A stretch of 41,560 nt of DNA from Candidatus Moraniibacteriota bacterium (GTDB lineage Bacteria > Patescibacteriota > Minisyncoccia > Moranbacterales > UBA2206), in NCBI GenBank assembly GCA_030679985.1, contig JAUXSI010000024.1, forward strand, positions 1 through 41,560, given 5' to 3'. The translations under genes and the position numbers were made by a program. The notes below the pieces were generated by a model. It was not told the origin of the DNA. It made no database searches and saw only the letters and a list, made by a program, of their open reading frames with translations. Below, in pieces: positions 17,939 through 24,990 of the stretch. Every line of letters starts with the position of its first letter. The stretch's first letter is position 1.

Positions 17939-18628
17939 ATGTACAAAAAATATCTCCGAACAAAAAATATTTTCTTGGTCATTCTCGTGATATCGTTATT
18001 TGCCGTTTTTTTCAAATTTTTATCGCTCCTTTCTTTTCCTGACTCAAGCATCGTCCTGGAGAAAGGCGATCCCGCCGTCAAGCTGCCGGCAAAAAATTCC
18101 CTCACGCAAAAATTCACCGCCCAGCGCGACAATTTGGTGAAGGTCGAATTTCTTTTGCGCACCCCTGGAATCGAATTTGAAAATAACGACAAAGTCGAAA
18201 TGCGCCTAGCGGATGAAAACTGCCAGAACCCGATCCGCGAGGGATATTTGCAAACATCTTTTCTCAATTCCAAAAACCTGTATGAATTCGGGTTCCCCAA
18301 GGTCAAAAATTCAAAAAACCAGACCTACTGCCTGATTGCAACATTCAAACCGTCCAAGGGAAAGGCCAAGGCGATCCAATTTTTCGTTTTTGAGAAGAGC
18401 CCCGGAACTTTTCTGCCGGAAAATCCGGCCACACAGGAAAAATATCCCAACTCCTTATCCATCCGCCCGGCATACGCCAATGACAATCTCTGGCAAAACC
18501 TCGAGGAACTCAACCAACGGATTTCCCAATACAAGCCGTGGTTTTTGAAGCACTACTATCTCTGGATCATCACAATCGCCTTCGTCGTCTTTTCCATAAC
18601 CGGCGTAGCCATCTTAATCACCCTATAA
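17939..18628 (+). CDS. Bitopic membrane protein with an outside domain, unknown function
   Basis: A 229-residue protein starting at ATG 17939; a TTG eight codons upstream is also possible. One helix lies at about 11-30 (IFLVILVISLFAVFFKFLSL) and another at about 206-229. Between them is a domain of roughly 170 residues with alternating polar and hydrophobic residues typical of a beta sandwich (for example NLVKVEFLLRTPGIEF), and two cysteines (near ENCQNP and TYCLIA) that could pair outside. I do not recognise the family. It probably works with the GT-C-like protein encoded 31 bases upstream, as an accessory or glycan-binding subunit. Confidence 0.6.
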   Translation: MYKKYLRTKNIFLVILVISLFAVFFKFLSLLSFPDSSIVLEKGDPAVKLPAKNSLTQKFTAQRDNLVKVEFLLRTPGIEFENNDKVEMRLADENCQNPIREGYLQTSFLNSKNLYEFGFPKVKNSKNQTYCLIATFKPSKGKAKAIQFFVFEKSPGTFLPENPATQEKYPNSLSIRPAYANDNLWQNLEELNQRISQYKPWFLKHYYLWIITIAFVVFSITGVAILITL

Positions 18629-18714
18629 CGAAAACTGCCACCAGATCATCTGCTGCCTTCCATTGCACCCGCAAAAAACACCGACGCAACCCCAATCTAT
18701 ATACCCCACCTATC

Positions 18715-18744
18715 CACATAATCTTACGGCCGTAAGATTATGTG
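18715..18744. repeat. Perfect 30-bp palindrome, copy 1
   Basis: The half site CACATAATCTTACGG is followed at once by its exact reverse complement. The same sequence, two bases longer, recurs at 19487-19518. It lies between the bitopic protein gene and the HTH-Cas2-like gene, with no T-run that would make it an ordinary terminator. Confidence 0.95.
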
Positions 18745-18764
18745 CAAAATGAAATCATACGCTT

Positions 18765-18798
18765 TGCACATTAACTCACGACCGTAAGTTAATGTGCA
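18765..18798. repeat. Imperfect 34-bp palindrome, copy 2
   Basis: The half site TGCACATTAACTCACGA faces its near reverse complement; only the central pair and one other pair fail to match. The core ACG-CCGTAAG and the outer GCACAT are shared with copies 1 and 3. It ends two bases from the last codon of the HTH-Cas2-like gene. The right arm of copy 1 (TGTGCAAA) and the left arm of copy 2 (TTTGCACA) are also complementary. Confidence 0.93.
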
Positions 18799-18799
18799 A

Positions 18800-19360
18800 T
18801 TAAATTTTATTGAAAAAATGCTTTTTTAAGCTATCTTCATTATCGATTTTCAAAGCCGTAATCACGCGCACATATTTTTCCGCAGAATACAAGGATGCCA
18901 GTTCCAAGATCTGACTTTCAAAAGGATGCGGCGAGACAAAAACGCTGTGTTGCAATTTTAGAAACTCAAGCTCACGGAGATGATCACGTAAAATATCGCG
19001 GAACATCCGATCTTTTTCAGGAATATCGAAAATCACGATTCTCCATTTCCCATCCCACTTTTTTGGCAGCTTGAATTTTATAGTCGAGCCCAACAAGCTT
19101 AACTTTTTTGCCTGCTCTTCGCCCTTTTTCGTAAGCACTAATTTAAAAGAACCATCAGGAAAGATTTCCTTTTCAATCAGTTTTTCCTTTGACAATCGGG
19201 AGATGGAACGTTTAAAACTGAATTGATTGGTCTTCCCCCACTCATTCCGTATTTTGTGAAACGTTTTGAAATATTGCCGCGGGGAAGAAGACAAACCCAA
19301 GGCCACGCCTCCCAAAAGCGCGACCATTATTTTCTTTTGTACCGGACCGAATTTATACAT
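18800..19360 (-). CDS. HTH protein with PaaX/Cas2-like C-terminal domain
   Basis: A 186-residue protein. Residues about 1-85 look like a winged helix-turn-helix (FSFKRSISRLSKEKLIEKE, then FKLVLTKKGEEQAKKL as the wing). Residues about 95-186 have the ferredoxin-like pattern of Cas2 and the PaaX C-terminal domain: WDGKWRIVIFDIPEKDRMFRDI, then LRELEFLKLQHSVFVSPHPF. In CPR genomes such fusions are often labelled Cas2, but there is no array and no other cas gene here. A DNA-binding regulator, or a nuclease of a mobile or toxin-like unit, fits better. One palindrome lies 127 bases upstream of its start and two lie at its 3' end, possible targets. Several frames of its leader are A/T-rich and no clear promoter was chosen. 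Confidence 0.8.
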   Translation of the reverse strand: MYKFGPVQKKIMVALLGGVALGLSSSPRQYFKTFHKIRNEWGKTNQFSFKRSISRLSKEKLIEKEIFPDGSFKLVLTKKGEEQAKKLSLLGSTIKFKLPKKWDGKWRIVIFDIPEKDRMFRDILRDHLRELEFLKLQHSVFVSPHPFESQILELASLYSAEKYVRVITALKIDNEDSLKKHFFNKI

Positions 19361-19486
19361 ATTTCAATTCCAACATCAATCCACTTATCCCGGATGTCAT
19401 TTTGATAGCAGGCGGTTATGAAAAAACATTGATTTTTTTGTAATTTTTTATTGTTGTTTTTTTACCAATTCCGCCTTTATATTCTT

Positions 19487-19518
19487 GCACATAATCTTAC
19501 GGCCGTAAGATTATGTGC
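19487..19518. repeat. Perfect 32-bp palindrome, copy 3
   Basis: The half site GCACATAATCTTACGG is followed directly by its reverse complement. It contains the complete 30-bp palindrome of copy 1. It lies 127 bases upstream of the HTH-Cas2-like start, so copies 1 and 3 bracket that gene as an approximately 800-base unit. Confidence 0.95.
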
Positions 19519-19695
19519 GGATAGGCAGCGACACGGGGAAGCAGGGAATATTTGCTGCTTTCACAAGCCTTGTTTTTTTAATTCCGATACGTTATGCACC
19601 GACACAATTTTAGCCAAAGAAGCGCTGGTGAGGATGACATAGGAAAAGCCGATGACCGATATATCAAATCTGCTGGATATGCCCCCTCTGCATAT
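19519..19695 (-). other. Gene-poor stretch with a 44-codon open frame continuing past an upstream stop
   Basis: On the minus strand the frame of the gene at 20106-19696 stays open after its TAA for 44 more codons to a TGA at 19563-19561. It reads as a plausible membrane segment and tail (DISVIGFSYVILTSASLA, then VHNVSELKKQGL). There is no ATG in frame, only weak start codons. It may be a remnant of a longer gene cut by a nonsense change or of an unrelated small gene. Nothing else is visible between here and palindrome 3. Confidence 0.3.
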
Positions 19696-20106
19696 TTATC
19701 TTTTTTGTTTCCTTGAATCCCAGCTGATTTTCACCAAACTGATGATGACAAAAAGTGATCCCATCCAAATGGATACGGTTTCCCTATCAGGACTAAGACT
19801 GAGAAAATTGTGCCTGTCGGGAGTCGCGGCGATGGCAATTATCGACAGCAGGATCCATATCCCGGCAAATTGAAGCCATTTGAGAAAAACTTTGTCGGAA
19901 ATAAAGAAAAGAAAAGGAGAAACAATCAAGATAAAAAGAGAAAAGAACATCGAAGAATCTATATAAGAATTATATTTAAATAGACAATTTTCATCCATTC
20001 TTTGACACAAATCAAATTCAAGACTATTAACAACTAGATAATCCCACCCAAAGATAATGATTCCTATAAATATAACTCCGATTCTCCACCAAAATGTCTT
20101 TTTCAT
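19696..20106 (-). CDS. Small four-helix membrane protein, unknown function
   Basis: A 136-residue protein with four hydrophobic segments at about 7-26, 53-70, 76-93 and 110-127. Between helices 1 and 2 a loop contains two cysteines (FDLCQRMDENCLF), which could form a disulphide outside. The tail is basic (SWDSRKQKR). I do not recognise the family. It starts 19 bases after the stop of the secreted hydrolase gene and may be cotranscribed with it. The frame stays open beyond the stop (see the adjacent entry), so a shortened gene is possible. No Shine-Dalgarno sequence is visible. Confidence 0.6.
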   Translation of the reverse strand: MKKTFWWRIGVIFIGIIIFGWDYLVVNSLEFDLCQRMDENCLFKYNSYIDSSMFFSLFILIVSPFLFFISDKVFLKWLQFAGIWILLSIIAIAATPDRHNFLSLSPDRETVSIWMGSLFVIISLVKISWDSRKQKR

Positions 20107-20125
20107 ATTTTTATTTATTATTAAT

Positions 20126-23100
20126 TCAATAATTTATTTTAACACTTCCTCCTGCAGTAATCAAAGCCGGAATAACCAGTCCGGACAATTTTTGTCTGAC
20201 CAGCCGGGCATCGACTTCATCATCCTCATCACGATCATCCAGTTCTTGCGGTCTCTGCATCAGGATGGTGATGTCTTTCTTCGGCCGATAGTGCGATTCG
20301 ATCCATCCATCCGGCGTCTTGGCACTGGCCGCCAATATCATATATTTCTTTTTCCTGCTATCATATTTCCATTTATATCCGAGGCTCGTGCCGGATAAAT
20401 TATGCACTACCCCGTCATAAGCCAGTGAAGAAATGGAAACGTCGATGCGCCTGTTTACATCTCTTTTCTTTTCCAGAACAATTGTCGTTGTATGCCCCGC
20501 CTCATCAGTCAAAACCGCCGTTGCGATGTTTTCTTTTTTATGATCCTTTTCTTTGTTTTTCCACAACCAAGCAAAGATCATATCCTTTAGCTTTTGTTTC
20601 GCTGAGTTGTCGCTATAATTCCCCTCTTCCGCCACCGATACCGACACGTTTTGGGACAAATTATCCATACCGGAGATATCCAATTTTTGCGCGACCGGAT
20701 CGAATCGCAATCCGGCTTCCGGCGCGGTCTTGTCGATCTTGATGGTTTCCGTTTTTGTTTCCTCTTTGTTGCCCTGCTTATCGATAGCATAATATTGAAA
20801 CGTCGTGATACCTTCATTAGAAATATTCACTGGCTCAGTATAATCATTCCAATTGGCGCCATTATCCAGAGAATACGATATTTTGCCTACTCCGCTGCCG
20901 CCCTCGTTATCTTTTGCCTTCAATGAAACCGCCGCGTCACCCATATACCAACCATCGTCGCCAGCCGGACCGTCTATGGAAATTTCCGTGGTCGGAGCGG
21001 CCGTATCCAATGTCGCCGCGCCATTCGGAACGGAAGCAATCACATAATCATCCGCTCCGTCGCTATCCATATCCGCCCGCAACGGCAACGCGTCCGCAAT
21101 CCCGGCTTCCGGAATATCCATTTTCACGATCGTATCGGCTGTTGTCGGCAGGTTGGAAAATTCAGCCTGCGTCACGATTTCTTCTCCGGCTTCCGTGGCC
21201 TGGACTTCCGCCAGTTTTAGCGTATATGCACCCAGCGCGTAGCCGTCCATCTCGACGCGGATATGCCTGCCTTTCGGAAAGCCGACATATTTCCGATCCC
21301 CGAATTGGTAATAATAACTGTTCGGGATATTTTCTTCAAAGATCGTCTGTTCTTGGCCGTTTTCATCGATTGTTTTCGGTCCGGTATGCCGGCCGGCATC
21401 GTCATATAGATGGATGTTGAGCGGCGAATATAGCGACATCCTTAAACGAGAACTGGCATCGGCATAATCCTCCGGACGGGATGTGCCGATGTATGGCGGC
21501 AATGACACGCCCAGATCCGCTTTTGTAATTATTTTATCCAACAGATATTTTACGGAATCAACTTCTAAAAGACTTTTATGCTCACGATCAATTTCTAATC
21601 CTTTATTTTGCGACCATAAATCCACCCAATATCTCTTCACCCTCCCATCCGCCGGCAACATCAATGCGCTTGGCGCCACCACCACCCTGTCTCCGTCCAC
21701 CGTGAATTTCGGATCGTACACCGGTTCATATTCACCGCTGGGCGCGCAAGAAGGAATTTTTCCTTCCACCAGATAACATTCCATCGTTTCTTTTTTGGTA
21801 TAATCCACTCCGCTCACCGTATCCAATCCCCAGCCTGCGATTTGGATGGCTTCCACCGAATCCGGCGGCGTCCAACTATCCAGACGCTGATGGATTTCCT
21901 CCGCCTGATCCAGGATATCCTTATTCAAAATATTCTCGCTTTCCACGTCATTTTTTTCCGGCTTCGCTCTCTTATCATCCGAACCTAATAGAAACTTTTT
22001 AAACTCGCTGAAACTGTCTATGTTTTCACCATAAGCATCTTTGAAGATTTCATATCCGGCTTGCTCGGAAAGAAAATTTATGAAAGGTTTTTCCATCCGT
22101 TGGAAATATTTTTCACTCGGCAACAAGCCATACGCGCCCGGCATATTTTCCGATAACGCTCGGGCGTCTTGGCGCGAGATAAGCAACTGCATCGGGGATG
22201 ATCCTTCGTCATACCCATATAATAAAGAAAGTATGGCCAGCGGCGTGCCCATCTGCGGGGTACCGACAAAAATAATTTTATCTACTTTATCAGCCAACCC
22301 CAGCTTTTCCAATTCCAGCATCGCCGCCTTAGCCACCAGTCCGCCATTGGAATGCGCCACGATTGTTACTTTTTTACTTTTGGAATTTTCCGCCAATGCC
22401 TGCAGATCGACTATGACTGATTTTGTGATGTTTTCATACGGCGTTCCGTTTTGCGCGATATCCTCGACATCTTGCCGCCAATCATACGCGAAAGATTCAT
22501 AATCATTGATGGTGCCGTCACTTTTCAACCCAGCTAAATCCGCTAAAAATGTCTTGTAGATATTTCCTCCGATTGGCGATTCTTCCAGGACATCCCGGGT
22601 ATATACGTCATTGATACTTTCCCCGTTTTCATCCAAAGCTAAATCTCCCAGATCGTCGCCGAAATAATTCGGCGGCCAAAGCTGATCTTCCGTTCCCAAT
22701 GATCCTTCTTTATATAACCGGCTGGATTTGATGCCCGGCAAAAAAAGTACATTAGAAAAACAATCTTCCGTGCAAGCCTGATTGGCGTCGAGGATTTCAT
22801 CAGTGATCCGCCAGGCATCCAAATAGAGCTGTCCGACCACCCGGTAGCCTTTTACGATTCCTTGATTTTCATCCTCATCGGTGGTCGGACCGGCCGGATC
22901 CCCGAACCAATCATCCTTCAAATACACCCGCTTGAGGCATCCCTGGTCAACATAATCCTCATCCGTGTTTTCGTCATAGGCCCAGCAGTCCAATTGGGAA
23001 TCGACTGCGGTTTGGTTGGAAAAATTGGAATTGATGACTTCCGCTTGCGCCTCATTTTGCACCAGATTGTCATTTTCATCATAGACATCGTTACCATCCG

Positions 23101-23641
23101 CGTCTTGGACGGGCACATCCGCGATGCTCATTTCTCTAAAACGGCTATTGGCGAATTTGGAGTTTTCAATGTGGATCTTGCCGCCGTTTATTTCAAAAAC
23201 CGGGAACTTCGGCACGAAGTCGCCACCACCGTCCACGGTCGGGATGAAGCCGCCGTTTTCCAAAGTCACATAACGCAAAAAGGAAGACTGATCATTATCA
23301 TTGAAAACCAAACTGAAACCGTCGTCCGGCGAAGTGATGACGACATTCTCCTCGCGCGTCCCGTTTGCGACCAATTTTCCGTCAACCGTTTGGAATCCTG
23401 GCGCGTTGAAGGGCTGATCGGGATTGGCCTGGAAAGTTATCCTGGTCCCCTCCTCGATAGTCAAGGTAGCGCCGCTTTCGATGACGACTGGTTTATCGAA
23501 AACCAGATCAGGAGTCGTTTTGGTCCAGGTCGTATCGGTGTCGATATGTTCGACTTCTTGGGCACTGACGCTTTTGGATGAAAAAATTAAACCGAGGGCC
23601 AGACAGAATACCAGTAATTTGTTTTTATTTGTTTTTGACAT
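20126..23641 (-). CDS. Large secreted LCAT-like alpha/beta hydrolase with Ig-like domains
   Basis: A 1171-residue protein. Residues 1-27 are a signal peptide (hydrophobic LLVFCLALGLIF, then SVSA before QE). Residues about 40-215 have the turn-rich pattern of a right-handed beta helix (SGATLTIEEGTRITF). Residues about 295-705 form an alpha/beta hydrolase of the lecithin:cholesterol acyltransferase/lipase type: LPGIKSSRLY (301-310), YDWRQ (386-390), and AHSNGG (429-434) with nucleophile Ser431. His688 (REHKS) is a likely catalytic histidine. From about 883 an Ig-like, OmpL47-type domain follows (GDAAVSLKAKDNEGGSGVGK). Substrates are probably outside lipids or acyl esters; this is inference. The C-terminal tail from about 980 is basic and unassigned. 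Confidence 0.85.
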   Translation of the reverse strand: MSKTNKNKLLVFCLALGLIFSSKSVSAQEVEHIDTDTTWTKTTPDLVFDKPVVIESGATLTIEEGTRITFQANPDQPFNAPGFQTVDGKLVANGTREENVVITSPDDGFSLVFNDNDQSSFLRYVTLENGGFIPTVDGGGDFVPKFPVFEINGGKIHIENSKFANSRFREMSIADVPVQDADGNDVYDENDNLVQNEAQAEVINSNFSNQTAVDSQLDCWAYDENTDEDYVDQGCLKRVYLKDDWFGDPAGPTTDEDENQGIVKGYRVVGQLYLDAWRITDEILDANQACTEDCFSNVLFLPGIKSSRLYKEGSLGTEDQLWPPNYFGDDLGDLALDENGESINDVYTRDVLEESPIGGNIYKTFLADLAGLKSDGTINDYESFAYDWRQDVEDIAQNGTPYENITKSVIVDLQALAENSKSKKVTIVAHSNGGLVAKAAMLELEKLGLADKVDKIIFVGTPQMGTPLAILSLLYGYDEGSSPMQLLISRQDARALSENMPGAYGLLPSEKYFQRMEKPFINFLSEQAGYEIFKDAYGENIDSFSEFKKFLLGSDDKRAKPEKNDVESENILNKDILDQAEEIHQRLDSWTPPDSVEAIQIAGWGLDTVSGVDYTKKETMECYLVEGKIPSCAPSGEYEPVYDPKFTVDGDRVVVAPSALMLPADGRVKRYWVDLWSQNKGLEIDREHKSLLEVDSVKYLLDKIITKADLGVSLPPYIGTSRPEDYADASSRLRMSLYSPLNIHLYDDAGRHTGPKTIDENGQEQTIFEENIPNSYYYQFGDRKYVGFPKGRHIRVEMDGYALGAYTLKLAEVQATEAGEEIVTQAEFSNLPTTADTIVKMDIPEAGIADALPLRADMDSDGADDYVIASVPNGAATLDTAAPTTEISIDGPAGDDGWYMGDAAVSLKAKDNEGGSGVGKISYSLDNGANWNDYTEPVNISNEGITTFQYYAIDKQGNKEETKTETIKIDKTAPEAGLRFDPVAQKLDISGMDNLSQNVSVSVAEEGNYSDNSAKQKLKDMIFAWLWKNKEKDHKKENIATAVLTDEAGHTTTIVLEKKRDVNRRIDVSISSLAYDGVVHNLSGTSLGYKWKYDSRKKKYMILAASAKTPDGWIESHYRPKKDITILMQRPQELDDRDEDDEVDARLVRQKLSGLVIPALITAGGSVKINY

Positions 23642-23739
23642 TTTTGTTTTCGCAATCCCTCCAAAAAATTTGTCAGGATCGTTTCGTTATTTTGATTAGC
23701 TTTAACTTATTTAAATTTTAACTAATATTTATCTCCAAG

Positions 23740-23765
23740 AAAAAATCGGGGTACATCCCCGATTT
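23740..23765 (-). terminator. Rho-independent terminator of the mini-gene
   Basis: On the minus strand AAATCGGGG, a five-base loop (ATGTA) and CCCCGATTT form a 9-bp stem followed by a T-run (complement of A at 23740-23745). The stop codon of the small open frame overlaps the start of the stem. Confidence 0.88.
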
Positions 23766-23856
23766 ATCGCTTCGCGCAGTAATTTCTAAAAATATCCGGA
23801 TAACCCTCCCAGACACAATACCAGCTCATCATTTTTTTATCTCCGCTATTTTCCAT
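23764..23856 (-). CDS. Stand-alone mini-gene encoding a 22- or 30-residue peptide
   Basis: The open frame runs from ATG 23856 to TAA 23764 (30 codons). An internal ATG at 23832 has GGAG eight bases upstream, so a 22-residue product is the better-supported form; the outer ATG would be leaderless, six bases after the -10 box. The shorter peptide begins MMSWYCVWEGYP and ends NYCAKR: two Trp, three Tyr and two Cys in 22 residues. It has its own promoter and terminator and is isolated by another terminator from the epimerase upstream. I know no matching family. It could be a real small protein, a leader peptide in front of the hydrolase gene (start 23641), or a short RNA that happens to be open. 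Confidence 0.5.
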   Translation of the reverse strand: MENSGDKKMMSWYCVWEGYPDIFRNYCAKR

Positions 23857-23862
23857 ATGCAA

Positions 23863-23891
23863 AGTATAATCGGTAATCCGTTTTTTGACAA
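23863..23891 (-). promoter_or_regulatory. Predicted promoter of the mini-gene
   Basis: On the minus strand TTGTCA (23891-23886), a 17-base spacer and TATACT (23868-23863). Transcription should begin near 23856, giving an RNA of about 115 bases up to the terminator. Confidence 0.65.
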
Positions 23892-23928
23892 TATGTCATC
23901 GCGGCACCACAGCCGAATTTCCATCCGC

Positions 23929-23963
23929 AAAAAAATCCGCAGGATTTTTATTCCGGCGGATTT
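23929..23963 (-). terminator. Rho-independent terminator after the epimerase gene
   Basis: On the minus strand AAATCCGC (23963-23956) pairs with GCGGATTT (23940-23933), with an inner GGA/TCC pairing in the loop and a run of seven T (complement of A at 23929-23935). It lies 29 bases after the epimerase stop. Confidence 0.88.
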
Positions 23964-23991
23964 ATTTCGCGGCAAAATTTGGATTATGCCA

Positions 23992-24945
23992 TTAAGCGAC
24001 TTTGTAATATTCCTTATACCACTCCACGAAATTCTTGATGCCTTCTTCGATGCGGGTGGTCGGCTTCCAACCGAGCTTCCTGAGCTTGCGGATATCGGCC
24101 ACGGTTGACGGCACGTCGCCCGGTTGCATCGGCAACATTTTTTTCTTGGCTTTCTTACCCAGATTATCTTCCAGCACTTCGATGTAGCGCATCAGGGTTT
24201 CCTCGCGGTCGCCGCCGATGTTCATCACTTCGCATTTGAGGTTGGCGTCGATGACGGTGATGGTGCCGGAAACGATGTCATCCACGTAGGTGAAATTGCG
24301 GCTCATCTTGCCGCGGTTGAAAACGTTGATCGGCGTGCCCTTGGTGATCCCGTCCGCGAAAAGGAACAGGGCCATATCTGGCCGGCCCCACGGACCGTAG
24401 ACGGTGAAATAGCGCAGTCCGGTGGTGTTCAGGCCGTAGATGTGGCTATAGACGTGCGCCAGGAGCTCCGTAGCCTTCTTGGTGGCCGCGTAGGGTGAAA
24501 TCGGCGTATCGACGCTATCGCTCTCGGAAAACGGCTGTTTCTTGTTGTTGCCATAGACCGAAGAAGATGAGGCGTACACGAAATTCTTGATTTTGTATTT
24601 GCGCGACATTTCCAGCAGGTTCAAGGTCCCCTTGATGTTCACATCCTCATAGCCGATCGGATCAAGCAGCGAATTGCGCACGCCGGCCAAAGCCGCCAAA
24701 CTCATCACCTTGTCCAATTTTTCCGTCTTGAAAATCCTTTCCAAAAGTTTGATGTCGCGGATGTCGCCTTTGTACAGCTTGAACTTATAACCCTTGAGAT
24801 ATTTTTTGATGCGGTCCTTTTTCAACTGCGGATCATAATAATCGTTGAAATTGTCGATCATCACCACTTGGTCCCCCCGGTCCATCAACTTTTTGGCCAG
24901 ATTGGAACCGATAAAGCCCGCACCGCCCGTAATGAGTATTTTCAT
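23992..24945 (-). CDS. NAD-dependent epimerase, UDP-glucuronate 4-epimerase-like
   Basis: A 317-residue extended [12 protein letters not shown] (7-15) binds NAD, SSSSVYG (126-132) holds the catalytic serine, and Tyr152 and Lys156 in PYAATKK form the YxxxK pair. DNFNDYYDPQLKK (31-43), AALAGVRNS and YGPWGRPDMALF (183-194) are signatures of bacterial UDP-glucuronate 4-epimerases, which interconvert UDP-glucuronate and UDP-galacturonate. It should provide galacturonate for the glycan and shares its substrate with UXS. A close relative acting on another UDP-sugar cannot be excluded. It lies 45 bases downstream of the DUF4012 gene on the same strand and has its own terminator. Confidence 0.87.
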   Translation of the reverse strand: MKILITGGAGFIGSNLAKKLMDRGDQVVMIDNFNDYYDPQLKKDRIKKYLKGYKFKLYKGDIRDIKLLERIFKTEKLDKVMSLAALAGVRNSLLDPIGYEDVNIKGTLNLLEMSRKYKIKNFVYASSSSVYGNNKKQPFSESDSVDTPISPYAATKKATELLAHVYSHIYGLNTTGLRYFTVYGPWGRPDMALFLFADGITKGTPINVFNRGKMSRNFTYVDDIVSGTITVIDANLKCEVMNIGGDREETLMRYIEVLEDNLGKKAKKKMLPMQPGDVPSTVADIRKLRKLGWKPTTRIEEGIKNFVEWYKEYYKVA

Positions 24946-24990
24946 ACCGTTTATTTAAATTATTTGATTATCGATTGGTTTTTTTGCAGT

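Noticed and set aside
18715-18798. Palindromes 1 and 2 as ordinary terminators between convergent genes
   Set aside because: Neither is followed by a T-run on either strand, the stems have no loop, and the same palindrome occurs upstream of the gene. They could still slow polymerase.
18715-19518. The palindromes as a CRISPR array beside a cas2 gene
   Set aside because: There are only three copies with unequal spacing (about 20 and 690 bases), a gene lies between them, and no other cas gene is present.
22862-23581. A 239-codon plus-strand frame opposite the secreted hydrolase gene
   Set aside because: The minus-strand frame has a signal peptide and recognisable domains; this one has neither start signals nor motifs.
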